DNA of 64,000 bases, from contig NZ_CAJZAI010000004.1 of the NCBI RefSeq assembly GCF_914271435.1, positions 434,001 to 498,000 of the forward strand, given 5' to 3'. Position 1 is the first letter of the stretch, and each line of letters begins with the position of its first letter. Of the stretch, positions 28,301-38,118 are shown in pieces. Under the pieces are notes generated by a model. It did not search any database, had not been told where the DNA came from, and was given only the letters and a program-made list of their open reading frames with translations. The position numbers and the translations under genes are program-made. This DNA comes from Cupriavidus laharis (lineage in GTDB: Bacteria; Pseudomonadota; Gammaproteobacteria; Burkholderiales; Burkholderiaceae).

Positions 28301-28826
28301 CGCCGCGCACGCTGTACTCGCCCGGCCGCATGACCGCACTGACGTGCTCATAGCCGGCCAGCGTGAACTGCGCCTTGAGGGCGGCCTCGTCCAGCCGCTC
28401 CCCCTGCTTGAAGAAGAAGGTATAGGCAGCCAGGAAGGACGGCGGCGCCAGCCGGTAAAGCGCCGTGGAGGCCGGCACCAGCATCACGTCGCACTGGCCG
28501 CCCTGGATGTCGTGCAGCGTCGCGAGCCGTTCGGACACCAGGTCCTGGTGAGGCGAGAAGCTGTCGTAAGGCAGCGTTTCCCAGTCCGGCAGCAGGCGCA
28601 CGCGCAACTCCGGCGCAAACCACGGGATTTCATCGGCCAGGCGCTGGGCGTCGACCGCGTTGGCGCAGACCACTGCCAGCATCGGCACGTGGCCGCGATG
28701 CTGGCGTGCATAGGCGGCAATGGCCAGTGCGTCGGCGGAGCCGTGCAGGCCAGGCATGTTGTGGCGCAGCCCGGGCTTGACCAGGGGCAGGTTGGCGAAG
28801 GGAAAGGCGGGGGCGGCGTCAGGCAT
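25374..28826 (-). CDS. mfd: Transcription-repair coupling factor Mfd
   Basis: Mfd removes RNA polymerase stalled at lesions and recruits UvrA. The 1150 residues contain an N-terminal UvrB-like region ([23 protein letters not shown]), a CarD-like RNA polymerase interaction domain ([19 protein letters not shown]), the RecG-like translocase with Walker [22 protein letters not shown] (Walker B), motif [11 protein letters not shown], motif [11 protein letters not shown], and the C-terminal TRCF domain. The length is normal. The start MPDAAPAF is preferred because the upstream frame is a Cys/Arg/Val run. It is divergent from ispD. Confidence 0.97.
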   Translation of the reverse strand: MPDAAPAFPFANLPLVKPGLRHNMPGLHGSADALAIAAYARQHRGHVPMLAVVCANAVDAQRLADEIPWFAPELRVRLLPDWETLPYDSFSPHQDLVSERLATLHDIQGGQCDVMLVPASTALYRLAPPSFLAAYTFFFKQGERLDEAALKAQFTLAGYEHVSAVMRPGEYSVRGGLIDLYPMGSALPYRIDLFGDEIETIRAFDPDTQRSLYPVKEVRLLPGREFPLDEAARTAFRGRWREVFEGDPSKSPIYKDIGNGVPSAGIEYYLPLFFESSATLFDYLPADTQLAFAGKVDEAIRRFWADTTQRYDFMRHDRERPLLPPPQLFLSEEQFFVAAKPLARLVLPTEPSTGDQPAFAASLPNVSVNRRAEDPLVNLEALLLDKSTRVLMCADTAGRRETLLQLFAESGLRPQPVDDFAAFLAGESHFSIAVAPLHSGFMLPGAKLAFVTEAELYAGTARRAGRRKQEQATAVDSMVRDLAELKIGDPVVHSEHGIGRYHGLVSLDLGQGEEEFLHLEYDKGSKLYVPVHQLHVISRYSGADPETAPLHHLGSGQWEKAKRRAAQQIRDTAAELLNLYARRAAREGFSFPLSPKDYETFAESFGFEETPDQAAAIAAVIADMTSGKPMDRLVCGDVGFGKTEVALRAAFVAVLGGKQVAMLAPTTLLAEQHFQTLSDRFAEWPVRIVELSRFKTKKEIDAAVKQINEGTVDIVIGTHKLLSDEVKFQRLGLVIIDEEHRFGVRQKEALKTLRAEVDVLTLTATPIPRTLGMALEGLRDFSVIATAPQKRLAIKTFVRREEDGVIREAILRELKRGGQVYFLHNEVETIENKRAKLAELVPEARIAVAHGQMHERELERVMRDFVSRRDNILLCTTIIETGIDVPTANTILIHRADKFGLAQLHQLRGRVGRSHHQAYAYLLVHDVDGLTRQAGRRLEAIQQMEELGSGFYLAMHDLEIRGAGEVLGDKQSGEIHEIGFQLYTDMLNAAVKALKAGKEPDLMAPLAATTEINLGTPALLPNDYCADVHERLSLYKRLANCETPERVDDIQEELIDRFGRMPPQAQALVETHRLRIAAAPLGVRKIDAGEATISVQFVPNPPIDALRIIDLVQKNRHIKLAGQDKLRIEAKMPDVVVRAQTIKQTLRQLA

Positions 28827-29014
28827 CGGGCAGCGGTCGGGATCAACGACGACAACGACAACACCCCGCCGGCAGCGCGGGCGGGGGCACGGCGTGCACC
28901 GCATGCCGTGGCGGCATGGCGGCAAACAAGGGCCGTATTATAGAATGCGCTCCGGCGTGGCGCAGGCTGCTGCCGTGCCGCCTTCAACGCATATTGCCTT
29001 TTCATCCCGATCCT

Positions 29015-29770
29015 GTGCCCGACCGCCGCTTCGCCCTGATTCCTTGTGCCGGTACCGGCAGCCGCGCGGGCGGCTCCGTGCCCAAGCAATACCAGCCCAT
29101 CGCGGGCCGGCCCATGATCTGGTACGCCCTGGCGGCGTTTTCGGCCTGCGATGCCATCAGCGCCACGGCGCTGGTGCTGGCGCCCGATGACATGCCGCTG
29201 GAGTCCCGCTTCGGTGCCGACGTCTTTGCCGGCCTGCGCTTTGATACCGCCTTTGTCGGTGGCGATACCCGGCATGCCTCGGTCCTGGCGGGGTTGCATC
29301 ACCTGGCGCAGCTAGGGGCCCTCGACACCGACTGGGTGCTGGTGCATGACGCGGCGCGTCCGGGCCTGACGCCGGCGATGATCCACACGCTGGTGCGCGC
29401 GGTCGAAAGCGACAGCGACGATGATCCCGATGCCGCGATCGGCGGTATCCTGGCCGTGCCCGTGCCCGACACGCTCAAGCGCGCCGATGCCGGCACGCGC
29501 ATCGGCACCACGGTTCCACGCGACGGCCTGTGGCAGGCCCAGACGCCGCAGATGTTCCGGCTCGGCGTGCTGCGCCAGGCCTTGCAGGATGCGCTGGCCG
29601 CCGGCGCCGTAGTGACCGACGAGGCCAGCGCGATCGAACGGCTGGGCTTGCATCCGCGCCTGGTCAACGGTTCGCTGCGCAACTTCAAAGTGACATACCC
29701 GGAAGACTTTGCGCTGGCCGAGGTGCTGCTCGGCACCACGCCTGCGCGGCCTGCCGATTCAGGAGCCTGA
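29015..29770 (+). CDS. ispD: 2-C-methyl-D-erythritol 4-phosphate cytidylyltransferase IspD
   Basis: IspD transfers CMP to methylerythritol phosphate in the non-mevalonate isoprenoid pathway. The 251-residue product has the nucleotide-binding loop [14 protein letters not shown] and PKQY, then [23 protein letters not shown] and the TPQMF motif. The GTG at 29015 gives the normal N-terminus; an ATG at 28916 would add 33 codons unlike the family. It is followed 3 bp later by ispF, the usual ispDF pair. Confidence 0.93.
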   Translation: MPDRRFALIPCAGTGSRAGGSVPKQYQPIAGRPMIWYALAAFSACDAISATALVLAPDDMPLESRFGADVFAGLRFDTAFVGGDTRHASVLAGLHHLAQLGALDTDWVLVHDAARPGLTPAMIHTLVRAVESDSDDDPDAAIGGILAVPVPDTLKRADAGTRIGTTVPRDGLWQAQTPQMFRLGVLRQALQDALAAGAVVTDEASAIERLGLHPRLVNGSLRNFKVTYPEDFALAEVLLGTTPARPADSGA

Positions 29771-29773
29771 TCG

Positions 29774-30283
29774 ATGATGCCAGTTGATATCCGCGTGGGG
29801 CAGGGCTATGACGTCCACGCACTCGTGCCCGGCCGCAAGCTGATCCTGGGGGGCGTGCATATTCCGCATGACCGGGGATTGCTCGGGCACTCGGATGCCG
29901 ATGCGCTGCTGCACGCGATTACCGACGCGCTGTTCGGCGCGGCCGGGCTTGGCGATATCGGGCGGCATTTCCCGGACACGGATGCCCAGTTCGCTGGCGC
30001 CGACAGCCGCGTGCTGCTGCGCGAGGCTGCTAGCCGCGTGCGCGAAGCCGGCTATGAGATTGGCAATGTCGATGCCTCGGTGATCGCGCAGCAGCCCAGG
30101 CTGGCGCCGCATATTGCGGGCATGGTCGCCAACATCGCCGAAGACCTGGGTGTGCCGGCGGCGCGCTGCAACGTCAAGGCCAAGACCAACGAGAAGCTCG
30201 GCTTCGAAGGGCGACAGGAAGGCATCGTCGCACAGGCCGTAGTCCTGATCTGGCGCGGTGCGGCAACAGGCGCGCAGGACTGA
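29774..30283 (+). CDS. ispF: 2-C-methyl-D-erythritol 2,4-cyclodiphosphate synthase IspF
   Basis: IspF forms the cyclic diphosphate two steps after IspD. The 169 residues show the zinc and substrate motifs [48 protein letters not shown], and the C-terminal [15 protein letters not shown]. It is coupled to ispD with almost no gap. The first ATG (29774) is followed directly by a second, so the start could be one codon later. Confidence 0.96.
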   Translation: MMPVDIRVGQGYDVHALVPGRKLILGGVHIPHDRGLLGHSDADALLHAITDALFGAAGLGDIGRHFPDTDAQFAGADSRVLLREAASRVREAGYEIGNVDASVIAQQPRLAPHIAGMVANIAEDLGVPAARCNVKAKTNEKLGFEGRQEGIVAQAVVLIWRGAATGAQD

Positions 30284-30311
30284 GCGCGCCCTGTCCCTCC
30301 CTTGAGCTGCG

Positions 30312-30884
30312 CTATGCCTTGGCTGGCGCGGGGGCGTTTTCCGGCGTGATGGCGTAGCTGTAGTCGATCAGCCGGGCCATGGCGCCCGTGCGGGCGCCGG
30401 CTTCAGTCCGCTTGGCGAATCCCATCTGCTGGCACAGCCGGTTGGCCGACGCCATCTCCGGCATGGTCCGCACGAGCAGGGTGGGGGCGCCGATGTCGCG
30501 CGCGCGCTGGATGCAGATCTGCATCAGCGTATGCCCCAGCCCCAGGCCGCGGGCCTCCGGGCTGACGGAAAGCAGCCGGGCCTCGGGCTGGGTCAGCGTG
30601 ATGGTGCTGCCATCCAGCGCGGGCAGTGTCGCGCCCGGGTGGCAGAAGAGGACGGCGCCGATGATGCCGTGTTCAGTCTCGGCCACCCACCATTCCATGT
30701 CGGGGTGGCTGGTGGCCAGCACCGCCTGCATGCCGCGCTGGAACGAGGCGCGGCAGTCCTCCATGATCTCCAGTTCGTACTGCGAGTAGGCCTGCTGCGT
30801 GACAGTGGCAATGTCACCCCAGTCCTGGACGGTGGCCAGGCGGTAGTGGAAGCGCGGAGAGGTCGGCGAAGGCAGGATGCTCAT
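30312..30884 (-). CDS. GNAT family N-acetyltransferase
   Basis: A 190-residue acyl-CoA-dependent acetyltransferase. The GNAT core is visible as EWWVAETEHGIIGAVLF, then ARLLSVSPEARGLGLGHTLMQICIQRARDIGAPTLLV, where SPEARGLGLG is the acetyl-CoA loop, and ANRLCQQMGFAKR. The substrate is unknown. The start MSILPSPTS begins the conserved part. It converges on ispF and is separated from ahpD by about 165 bp without a gene. Confidence 0.85.
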   Translation of the reverse strand: MSILPSPTSPRFHYRLATVQDWGDIATVTQQAYSQYELEIMEDCRASFQRGMQAVLATSHPDMEWWVAETEHGIIGAVLFCHPGATLPALDGSTITLTQPEARLLSVSPEARGLGLGHTLMQICIQRARDIGAPTLLVRTMPEMASANRLCQQMGFAKRTEAGARTGAMARLIDYSYAITPENAPAPAKA

Positions 30885-31048
30885 GGTGCGGGGGCTCAGA
30901 TGCCAGTGTTCATGTCCTGTCTGGATTGTAGGCCGTTCACTGCGCGAGTGGAGCCATCGGCGGCTGCAGCGGTTGCACCATGCAAACAGCCGGCAAATTC
31001 CCGCTGGGAAGCTGCCGGCTGTTGTGGTAGCGCGTTTGTGCGCTTGTC

Positions 31049-31570
31049 TTACTGGGCGGCGATCACGTTGGCTGCCGCGGCGATCACCGCAGCAATGCGG
31101 CCGACGTCGCGCAGTTGCTGCGACGTCATGCCTTGCTCGTTCTTGAGCAACTGGTAGTGCGATTTCACGCAGAAATGGCACTTGCCGACGATCGAGGCGG
31201 CCAACGCGTACATTTCGAAGCGGCGCTTGTCGACGCCGCCATGGGTGGCGTATGCGTTCATGCGCAGGCCGGCCGGCTGGCTCGCCAGGTCCGGGTCGTC
31301 CGCCATCTCGACATACGGATACCAGACGTTGTTCATGCCCATCAGCGCGGCGGCGGTCAGCGCGCCATTGACTTCCTCGGCAGACAGCACGCCGGCGTTG
31401 CGGATCGCATCCACGAGCACCTTGGACTGCGCAGCGAAGGCGGCGGCCAGTGCCACGCCCACGGCGTCATTGCCCTCGAGCGAGGAGCGCGCGATGGTGC
31501 CGTCCACGTTGAGGCGGATGTCCTTGGCGTAGTCCGGGATAAGATTCTTAATCGTGCTAAGGAATTCCAT
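31049..31570 (-). CDS. ahpD: Alkyl hydroperoxide reductase AhpD
   Basis: AhpD is a small thiol reductase of the carboxymuconolactone decarboxylase-like fold that recharges AhpC. The 173 residues include the redox pair C131-H-F-C134 with nearby His138 (CHFCVKSH), the expected proton-relay arrangement. The length matches AhpD. It lies downstream of ahpC on the same strand, with an intrinsic terminator between, so its level may depend on read-through. An SD GGAGAA lies just upstream of the ATG. Confidence 0.93.
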   Translation of the reverse strand: MEFLSTIKNLIPDYAKDIRLNVDGTIARSSLEGNDAVGVALAAAFAAQSKVLVDAIRNAGVLSAEEVNGALTAAALMGMNNVWYPYVEMADDPDLASQPAGLRMNAYATHGGVDKRRFEMYALAASIVGKCHFCVKSHYQLLKNEQGMTSQQLRDVGRIAAVIAAAANVIAAQ

Positions 31571-31594
31571 TTAATTCTCCTATCGATCAGGGCT

Positions 31595-31618
31595 CAAAAA
31601 ACCCGCCTGCGCGGGTTT
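31595..31618 (-). terminator. Terminator between ahpC and ahpD
   Basis: On the minus strand an eight-pair stem (31599-31606 with 31611-31618) is followed by TTTTTT. It lies 58 bases after the ahpC stop and 25 before the ahpD start, so it should end most ahpC transcripts and leave ahpD partially expressed. Confidence 0.8.
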
Positions 31619-31676
31619 GGGGCGGAGGGGATGTCCCTCCGCGAGTCGCCGTGAATGACCGGCGACCTTGCAGCAA

Positions 31677-32225
31677 TTACAGCGTTGCGCCGCCAACAGC
31701 ACGGTTGCACGGGCACAGTTCGTCCGTTTGCAGACCGTCCAGGATACGCAGCACTTCTTCCGGGTTGCGGCCGACGTTCAGGTTGTTGACCGAAACGTGC
31801 TGGATCACGTTGTGCGGGTCGACGATGAAGGTCGCGCGCAGGGCCACGCCGGCAGCCTGGTCACGCACGCCCAGCTGGTCCACCAGCGAGCCGGTCACGT
31901 CGGCGAATTGCCACTGGTTCAGCTTGTTCAGGTCCTTGTGCTCGCGGCGCCATGCCAGCTTCACGAACTCGTTGTCGGTCGAGCCGCCCAGCACGATCGC
32001 ATCGCGGTCAGCGAAATCGCCGTTCAGCTTGGCGAATGCCACGATTTCGGTCGGGCACACGAACGTGAAGTCCTTCGGGTAGAAGTAGATGATCTTCCAC
32101 TTGCCTTCGAACGACTTTTCGGTGATGTCTTCGAAAGCCGACTGGCCGTTTTCCTCATGGTTGTTGAAACCCGGCTTGACGCCAACGACGTTGAAGGCTT
32201 CGAGCTTGTCACCAACGGTCTTCAT
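31677..32225 (-). CDS. ahpC: Peroxiredoxin AhpC
   Basis: AhpC reduces hydrogen peroxide and organic peroxides in the cytoplasm. The 182 residues contain the thioredoxin-fold peroxiredoxin core with peroxidatic Cys57 in FTFVCPTEI and two Cys near the C-terminus (ELCPCN, residues 171 and 173). This three-Cys layout together with an adjacent ahpD fits the actinobacterial-style AhpC/AhpD pair, not the AhpC/AhpF pair. The start MKTVGDKLEAFNVVG follows AGGAGAAGTCT. Confidence 0.95.
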   Translation of the reverse strand: MKTVGDKLEAFNVVGVKPGFNNHEENGQSAFEDITEKSFEGKWKIIYFYPKDFTFVCPTEIVAFAKLNGDFADRDAIVLGGSTDNEFVKLAWRREHKDLNKLNQWQFADVTGSLVDQLGVRDQAAGVALRATFIVDPHNVIQHVSVNNLNVGRNPEEVLRILDGLQTDELCPCNRAVGGATL

Positions 32226-32324
32226 AGACTTCTCCTGATACGGTTGAAGAGAGAGTTTGTGCAAATGCGGGCAACTCTGCCGCCGGCCGGAGCCGGCGCT
32301 TTTGGTGCGCCGCGACAAGGCGAG

Positions 32325-32367
32325 ATTATGCGTCAGGACGCACTGCAGGGCTAATTGAAATTCTCAA
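32325..32367 (-). promoter_or_regulatory. Candidate ahpC promoter and dyad
   Basis: On the minus strand CATAAT (32330-32325) could be the -10 box; no good -35 exists at the right spacing. Just upstream, TTGA-N5-TCAA (32355-32367) is an inverted repeat where a LysR-type activator such as OxyR might bind. This fits activator-dependent peroxide induction but is only a pattern inference. Confidence 0.3.
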
Positions 32368-32487
32368 ACAGCCCGATAGGCGGCGCCGCATGGCGATCTT
32401 AATCGTCGCGCATGGCAGTTCGCGCAAGCGGGAAGTATGCCACGGCCGGCCGCGTGGCTGGCGTGGCATGAACGGCACGCTGCCATG

Positions 32488-33795
32488 TCAGGCAGGGCGC
32501 AGCGCGGGCTGGCCGCCGCGCGCGCGGAAGATGATCAGGGTGGCGACCAGGCCGCATGCGGCGGCGAACATCAGCCACAGGCCCGGCGCGGCCTTGTTGC
32601 CGGTGGCGTGGATCAGGTAGGTGGACACGGCCGGCGTGAAGCCGCCGAACAGTGCCGTGGCCAGGCTGTATGCCAGCGAGAAACCGGCGGTGCGCACTGC
32701 GGGTGGCATGACCTCGGTCAGCGTGACCACCATCGCACCGTTATAGCTGCCATACAGGAAGGACAGCCACAGTTCGACCATCAGCAGGCGCGAGAACGAG
32801 GGCTCGGCCACCAGCCACGACACGGCGGGATAGACGGTGAGCAGCGTGGCCGCGGTGAAGAACACAAGCAGCGGCTTGCGGCCGATGCGGTCGGACAGCG
32901 CGCCCATCACCGGCAGCCAGATGAAGTTCGACAGGCCCACGCACATGGTGACGATCAGGTTGTCGACGTCACCGAGCTTGAGCACTGTCTTGCCGAAGGT
33001 GGGTGTGTAGGCGGTGATCATGTAGAACGACACCGTGGTCATCACGACCATCATGCAGCCGGCCACGATGATGCGCCAGTTCTCGGCCATGGAGCGGTAG
33101 ATCTCGCGCACGGTCGGGCGATGCTTGCGAGCCTTGAATTCCTCGGTCTCTTCCAGCGAGCGGCGGATCAGGAACAGGAACGGCACGATCAGGCAACCGA
33201 TCAGGAACGGCACGCGCCAGCCCCAGTCATCCATCTGCTGCGGTGCCAGCGTGGCATGCAGGATCACGCCGAGCAGGCCGGCGAAGATCACCGCGACCTG
33301 CTGGCTGGCCGATTGCCAGCTCACGTAGAAGCCCTTGCGGCCCGGCGTGGCGATTTCCGACAGGTAAACCGAGACGCCGCCCAGTTCCACGCCGGCCGAG
33401 AAGCCTTGCAGCAGGCGGCCGGCCAGCACCAGCAGCGGCGCTGCCACGCCGATCGACGCATAGCCCGGCACGCACGCGATCAGCAGCGTACCTAGCGCCA
33501 TCAGCGCGAGCGTGACGATCAGGCCCTTGCGGCGGCCGTGGTGGTCGATGTACGCGCCCAGCACGATGGCGCCCAGCGGGCGCATCAGGAAGCCGGCGCC
33601 GAAGGTGGCCAGCGACAGCATCAGCGAGGCGAACTCGTCGCCGCTGGGGAAGAAGGTCCTGGCAATGGCCGCGGCATAGAAGCCGTACACCATGAAGTCA
33701 TACATTTCCAGGAAGTTGCCGCTGACCACGCGGAACACGGTCTTGAATCCGTGCTGCCCGTGCTGCTGGCCGGAGGTTTGGGAGGTCTCTGACAT
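32488..33795 (-). CDS. MFS transporter, citrate/tricarballylate proton symporter type
   Basis: A 435-residue inner-membrane carrier of the metabolite:H+ symporter branch of the major facilitator superfamily. About 12 membrane segments are visible. Signature features are [21 protein letters not shown], the loop-2/3 motif [32 protein letters not shown] and [13 protein letters not shown]. This set is typical of CitA/TcuC carriers of citrate or tricarballylate; the real substrate is not decided by sequence. The start MSETSQTSG is chosen as it begins the short hydrophilic tail typical of the family. Confidence 0.85.
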   Translation of the reverse strand: MSETSQTSGQQHGQHGFKTVFRVVSGNFLEMYDFMVYGFYAAAIARTFFPSGDEFASLMLSLATFGAGFLMRPLGAIVLGAYIDHHGRRKGLIVTLALMALGTLLIACVPGYASIGVAAPLLVLAGRLLQGFSAGVELGGVSVYLSEIATPGRKGFYVSWQSASQQVAVIFAGLLGVILHATLAPQQMDDWGWRVPFLIGCLIVPFLFLIRRSLEETEEFKARKHRPTVREIYRSMAENWRIIVAGCMMVVMTTVSFYMITAYTPTFGKTVLKLGDVDNLIVTMCVGLSNFIWLPVMGALSDRIGRKPLLVFFTAATLLTVYPAVSWLVAEPSFSRLLMVELWLSFLYGSYNGAMVVTLTEVMPPAVRTAGFSLAYSLATALFGGFTPAVSTYLIHATGNKAAPGLWLMFAAACGLVATLIIFRARGGQPALRPA

Positions 33796-34014
33796 GGCTG
33801 TCTCTCTCGGACACCGCCGGTGGGTTCCGGCGCATGGTTGTTCAGTGAGCCAGCCAGGCATGGGGAGGAGTCAGCAGGCGTCGCCGTGGCTGGGAGGATG
33901 CGCTTGCATCGGCCCTGCTGACCGGCGCCAGTGTGCGCCGCGACGCTGTCAATGCCCTGTCAAAGACCTTTCAGATCGCTATCAGTAACTGTCGAAAACC
34001 TGTCAGTGGATTTC

Positions 34015-35364
34015 TCAGGCGCGTCGGAAGCAGGCACTGACCACCAGGCCCGTGTTCGGCGCCGAGCGGTTGGACAGCACGAGCCGCCCGCCATTGCGCT
34101 GCAGGATACGGTTAACGATCGACATGCCGAGGCCCGCCCCCTTGGCTTCGCTGCGCGCGCTGTCCAGGCGATAGAAGGGGCGGGTCAGCAGCGAGAGCTG
34201 CGTCTCGGGCACGCCCTTGCCGTTGTCCGCCACGGTGAGCACGGCATCCTTGTCATCGAGCTTCGTGGTGATTTCGACTTCAGCGATGCCGGTCTCGTCG
34301 TTCTTGGCATAGCGGCGCGCGTTTTCGACCAGGTTGTCCAGAATGCGCTGGACCTCCATGCGATTGGCCACGGCCATGACCGGCTCGGTGGCGCGCACCT
34401 GCACCCGCACGTCGTCGTGCGCGGCGTAGACACCCACTGCATCGTTGACCAGCGCCGACAGGTCGACCGGCTCCACCATCTCGAGCGGCGGCCGCGCATA
34501 GTTCAGGAACTGGCCGATGATGGCATCCATCTGCTCGATGTCGGTGATCATCGCTTCGCGCGTGGCGTTGTCCGCCGGGGACATCTCGGTTTCCAGGCGC
34601 AGGCGCGTGAGCGGCGTGCGCAGGTCGTGCGAGATGCCGGCCAGCATGACCGCGCGGTCGTCGTCGAGCTGGCGCAGGTCGCGCACCATCTGGTTGAAGC
34701 TGTGGTTGGCCAGTGCCACTTCGCTGGCGCCATGCTCAGGCAGCAATGGCGGGTCGCCGCCCGCACCGATCTCGCGCGCGGCGTTGGCCAGGCGCTTGAG
34801 CGGGTAGTTGACGCGCGCGGTAATGAACGCGGCGCCGATGATCGACAGCAGCAATGCCGCAATACTCCACCATAGCCACTGGATGCCGGACACGCGCTCG
34901 AAACGCTCCGGACTGATCGCGACCCAGTAGTCGTCGCCCTCGATCTCGAAGCTGACCCATACCCCCGGAATATCGTTGACGGTGGTGGCAAGCACCGTGT
35001 CCTCGCCTAGCCGGCTGCGGATTTCCTGCTGCACGAGCTGGGTCAGGAACGGGTTGGCGGTAGGCGCAGCGAAATCGTCGTCTTTTTCGCGCGGATAAAC
35101 CTTGATGCCTTCGTTCTGCACAAGGTCAAGCAGCAGGAAACGGCGCCGGGCCGGATCCGAATAGAGCAGGGCCGCGCGCGTGAGCTTGACCACGCTGACT
35201 ACCTGCATGGCGATCTGCTGCGCGCGCGGGGCGCGCTCGAACAGCCGGTAGCTCTGGAACCAGATGCCCAGCGAAATGGCCAGCAGGAGCGCGATCAGCA
35301 TGAAGGTCCGCCAGAACAGCGAACCAAAGAAACGCGTGGCCGTACGGCCAATGACGGTCGGCAC
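34015..35364 (-). CDS. envZ: EnvZ-type osmosensor histidine kinase
   Basis: A 449-residue membrane kinase paired with the OmpR-like regulator upstream. Features: N-terminal membrane segment (FWRTFMLIALLLAISLGIWF), a periplasmic sensor of about 130 residues, a second membrane segment (WWSIAALLLSIIGAAFITARV), HAMP, the HisKA box AGISHDLRTPLTRLR with the phospho-accepting His, and HATPase_c with LVENARRYA, DNGKGVP and GAGLGMSI. It begins 22 bp after the regulator stop, consistent with one operon. Assignment to EnvZ is by context and architecture; the true stimulus is unknown. Confidence 0.88.
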   Translation of the reverse strand: MPTVIGRTATRFFGSLFWRTFMLIALLLAISLGIWFQSYRLFERAPRAQQIAMQVVSVVKLTRAALLYSDPARRRFLLLDLVQNEGIKVYPREKDDDFAAPTANPFLTQLVQQEIRSRLGEDTVLATTVNDIPGVWVSFEIEGDDYWVAISPERFERVSGIQWLWWSIAALLLSIIGAAFITARVNYPLKRLANAAREIGAGGDPPLLPEHGASEVALANHSFNQMVRDLRQLDDDRAVMLAGISHDLRTPLTRLRLETEMSPADNATREAMITDIEQMDAIIGQFLNYARPPLEMVEPVDLSALVNDAVGVYAAHDDVRVQVRATEPVMAVANRMEVQRILDNLVENARRYAKNDETGIAEVEITTKLDDKDAVLTVADNGKGVPETQLSLLTRPFYRLDSARSEAKGAGLGMSIVNRILQRNGGRLVLSNRSAPNTGLVVSACFRRA

Positions 35365-35386
35365 GATGGTAGCGCGGCCGACCGGT

Positions 35387-36109
35387 TTACTTCACGCCAT
35401 CGGGAATGAACACATAGCCCAGGCCCCACACCGTCTGGATAAAGCGCGGGTTGCTCGGATCGGGCTCGATCAGCTTGCGCAGGCGCGAAATCTGCACGTC
35501 CAGGCTGCGGTCGAACACTTCGTATTCGCGGCCGCGCGCCATTTCCATCAGCTTTTCGCGCGACAGTGGCTGGCGGGGATGGCGGGCAAAAACCTTGAGC
35601 ACGGAAAACTCGCCCGTGGTCAGTGTGATTTCCTCGTCGTTCTTGGTCAGCGTGCGGGTGGCCAGGTTCAGCACGAAATCGCCGAAGGCAAAGGTCTCGG
35701 GCGTTTCCGACGGTGCGCCGGGCACTTCGGCCGGCCCCTTGCGGCGCAGCACGGCATGGATGCGGGCAATCAGCTCGCGCGGGTTGAACGGCTTGGGCAG
35801 GTAGTCGTCGGCGCCCATTTCCAGGCCGACGATGCGGTCGACGTCCTCGCCCTTGGCGGTCAGCATGATGATCGGCGTCTGGTCGTTGGCGCCACGCAGG
35901 CGGCGGCAGATGGACAGGCCGTCTTCGCCGGGCATCATCAGGTCAAGCACCAGCAGGTCGAAGCGCTCGCGCAGCCAGAGCTTGTTCATGGCGGTGGCAT
36001 TCTCCGCCACCAGTACCGTAAAACCCTGTTCGCCCAGGTAGCGGCGCAGCAGATCGCGCAGGCGCGGGTCGTCGTCCACGACGAGAATCTTGTGGCTGGT
36101 ATTTTCCAT
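35387..36109 (-). CDS. ompR: OmpR-family response regulator
   Basis: A 240-residue regulator with a receiver domain (acidic cluster VVDDDP, phospho-acceptor Asp in LVLDLMMPGEDG, conserved Lys in PKPFNPRELIARI) and a winged-helix DNA-binding domain (TTGEFSVLKVFARHPRQPLSREKLMEMARGREYEVFDRSLDVQISRLRKLIE, then FIQTVWGLGYVF). The phrase RGREYEVFDRSLDVQ is typical of OmpR proper. It is the first gene of the two-component operon. Its upstream region (36110-36385) is AT-richer, with TAACAAAACGTTACATAC near 36149, and might carry the promoter or an autoregulatory site. Confidence 0.93.
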   Translation of the reverse strand: MENTSHKILVVDDDPRLRDLLRRYLGEQGFTVLVAENATAMNKLWLRERFDLLVLDLMMPGEDGLSICRRLRGANDQTPIIMLTAKGEDVDRIVGLEMGADDYLPKPFNPRELIARIHAVLRRKGPAEVPGAPSETPETFAFGDFVLNLATRTLTKNDEEITLTTGEFSVLKVFARHPRQPLSREKLMEMARGREYEVFDRSLDVQISRLRKLIEPDPSNPRFIQTVWGLGYVFIPDGVK

Positions 36110-36385
36110 GGCGGTATCTTAGCGACTATCGCTTTCGCTCAAAATGGCTTAACAAAACGTTACATACTTTACCCTGACGTATGGCGGCATGCACGAACCC
36201 TGCCATTACACTGCCGCATACCGTCTTTCGCGCACTGCCATATTCCGGTCGGAGTTGGTATTGCACCGGATTATCTGCGGCCAGCTGCATATTGCATTGC
36301 GGCGACTGCGCGGACGGGGTACCGAATTTCCGGCTTCAGGCAGTCCATGCGGCTGCAAATCCCGAAGCCCAAAACGCCATTATCA

Positions 36386-36739
36386 ATGAAAGTGAACCGT
36401 AACCGGCATGGGCTGACCTTGCACGGCGCCGCTGGCGCCTGTCTGGTGCTCGCCGGTACGGCGCTGTGGCTGTGTGCGGCGCCACGGCCGGCCTGCGCCC
36501 AGTCGGCCGGCATGGCCAACCTGCTGCACGGGCATGAGCGCCCATCCACCCACGCCAGCGAAGCCGGCGCCGGCCAGCGCGAGGCCCGCGCCCGCGCCGA
36601 ACGCCACCGGGCCGAACAGCGCGAGGCCGAGCGCAGCGGTCGCCAGGGCCGTTCAGGCTCCAGCCTGTCGCCGGACGAGCGCCGCAAGCTGCGCCAGAAC
36701 CTCTACGACCTGGGGCGCGAGATGTACCAGGGCGGCTGA
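36386..36739 (+). CDS. Small exported charged protein, hypothetical
   Basis: I do not recognise a family. The 117-residue product has a signal peptide (MKVNRNRHG, a hydrophobic core ACLVLAGTALWLCAA, cleavage after ACA) and a mature part that is very rich in Arg, Glu, Ala, Ser and Gln, ending SLSPDERRKLRQNLYDLGREMYQ. That C-terminal block resembles the end of small periplasmic or membrane-associated proteins seen in betaproteobacteria. An alternative start at 36347 is possible. It is divergent from ompR. Confidence 0.65.
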   Translation: MKVNRNRHGLTLHGAAGACLVLAGTALWLCAAPRPACAQSAGMANLLHGHERPSTHASEAGAGQREARARAERHRAEQREAERSGRQGRSGSSLSPDERRKLRQNLYDLGREMYQGG

Positions 36740-36762
36740 CGCCGCCGGACGGCTTCGCCCAT

Positions 36763-38028
36763 TCAGGCCTGCTGCTGGAAGTGCCGCAAGAAGTCCACAA
36801 AGACCTCGGCGGCCAGCTGCGCGTCTTCGGCGGTGATGGTTTCCAGCGGGTTATGGCTGATACCGCCGTTTCCGCAACGCACGAACAGCATGGCGACGTC
36901 AGTGATGCGCTGCATCATCATGGCGTCGTGCCCCGCGCCGGACGGCAGTTCGAACGCGCGCAGCCCGCGCTTGCGCAGCACTGCGCCGAACTGGTCCATC
37001 AGCCAGCGCGCGCACGGCGCGTTGTCGACCGGCTTGACCCGATCCACCTGGGCGGACAGGCCGCGCCGCGCCGCGATCTGCTGGATGCCGGCGACGATGT
37101 CGGCAATGGCGGCTTCGCGGATGCCGTCCTCGCCAGCGCGGATGTCCATCGAAAAGGTGCAGGCAGCGGGAATGACATTGCTCGACCCATCTGGCACCTG
37201 CAGCTGGCCTGCGGTGCCAACCAGGGTCGGGACAGCGCTGCATCGCGACTCCACCAGCAGGATCATCTCGGCGGCGCCGGCAGCGGCGTCCCGGCGCATG
37301 CCCATCGGCGTGGTGCCGGCATGGCTGGCCTGTCCCTCGACGCGCACCTGGAAGCGGCTGCTGCCGGCGATCTGCGTCACGACGCCGAGCGGCAGGCCCT
37401 TGTCCAGCAGCACCGGTCCCTGTTCGATGTGGACTTCGACAAAGCCGAGCAAGGTGGTCGGGTCCACGGCGGCAGCCTGCAGTGCCGCGAGTTCACCGTT
37501 GCCGGGCAGGTCGGAGGCGGCTAGCGCCTCGCGCATCGTTATCCCGTCGGCATCCGTGCGGACCAGCAGCGCCGGATCGAAGCGGCCGGCGAGCACGCTG
37601 CTGGCCAGGAAGCTGGTCTTGAAGCGCAGGCCTTCCTCTTCGGCGAAGCCGACGACATCGAGGTGGTAGGGCAGGCGGATGCCCGCCTCATTGAGCGCGC
37701 CGACTACGGCGATCGGCAGCAGGATGCCGAGGCGACCGTCATAGCGCCCGCCATTGCGCACGGTGTCGAAGTGCGAGCCGGTCATCAGCACGCGCGCGTC
37801 GCCGCCGGCAGCCGGGTCCGCGGCATACCGGCCGATCACGTTGCCGATGGCGTCGATGCGCACCTGCATGCCGGCTGCTTCCATCCATTGCGCGAGCAGG
37901 GCCTGGGTGGACCGGTGCGCAGGCGTGAGGAAAGCGCAGGTGAGACCGCCTTCCATGTCGGAGAACTGGGCGAGCGCTTCGGCGCGGTCAAGGATGCTCT
38001 GTCCGAGCGGGTGGAGGTTCCGGGTCAT
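36763..38028 (-). CDS. Allantoate amidohydrolase / carbamoylase family (M20)
   Basis: A 421-residue Zn-dependent M20 amidohydrolase. Motifs: metal site TGSHFDTVRNGGRYDGRLG, the Glu pair in GFAEEEGLRF, VEVHIEQGPVL, dimerisation region GQASHAGTTPM, and GAGHDAMMM plus GISHNPLE near the C-terminus. The group covers allantoate amidohydrolase (AllC), N-carbamoyl-L-amino acid hydrolase and ureidoglycolate hydrolases; the sequence does not choose between them. No purine-degradation neighbours are present here. The start MTRNLHPLGQ is preferred over the ORF start 13 codons upstream. Confidence 0.88.
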   Translation of the reverse strand: MTRNLHPLGQSILDRAEALAQFSDMEGGLTCAFLTPAHRSTQALLAQWMEAAGMQVRIDAIGNVIGRYAADPAAGGDARVLMTGSHFDTVRNGGRYDGRLGILLPIAVVGALNEAGIRLPYHLDVVGFAEEEGLRFKTSFLASSVLAGRFDPALLVRTDADGITMREALAASDLPGNGELAALQAAAVDPTTLLGFVEVHIEQGPVLLDKGLPLGVVTQIAGSSRFQVRVEGQASHAGTTPMGMRRDAAAGAAEMILLVESRCSAVPTLVGTAGQLQVPDGSSNVIPAACTFSMDIRAGEDGIREAAIADIVAGIQQIAARRGLSAQVDRVKPVDNAPCARWLMDQFGAVLRKRGLRAFELPSGAGHDAMMMQRITDVAMLFVRCGNGGISHNPLETITAEDAQLAAEVFVDFLRHFQQQA

Positions 38029-38118
38029 GGCTGCTGTGATGTACGGCGCGGTGCAAGGGCAAAACATCGCGGCAGACCGGAACGCGGGCGGCCCGCCGGG
38101 TGAATGGGTTTCAGCGAC

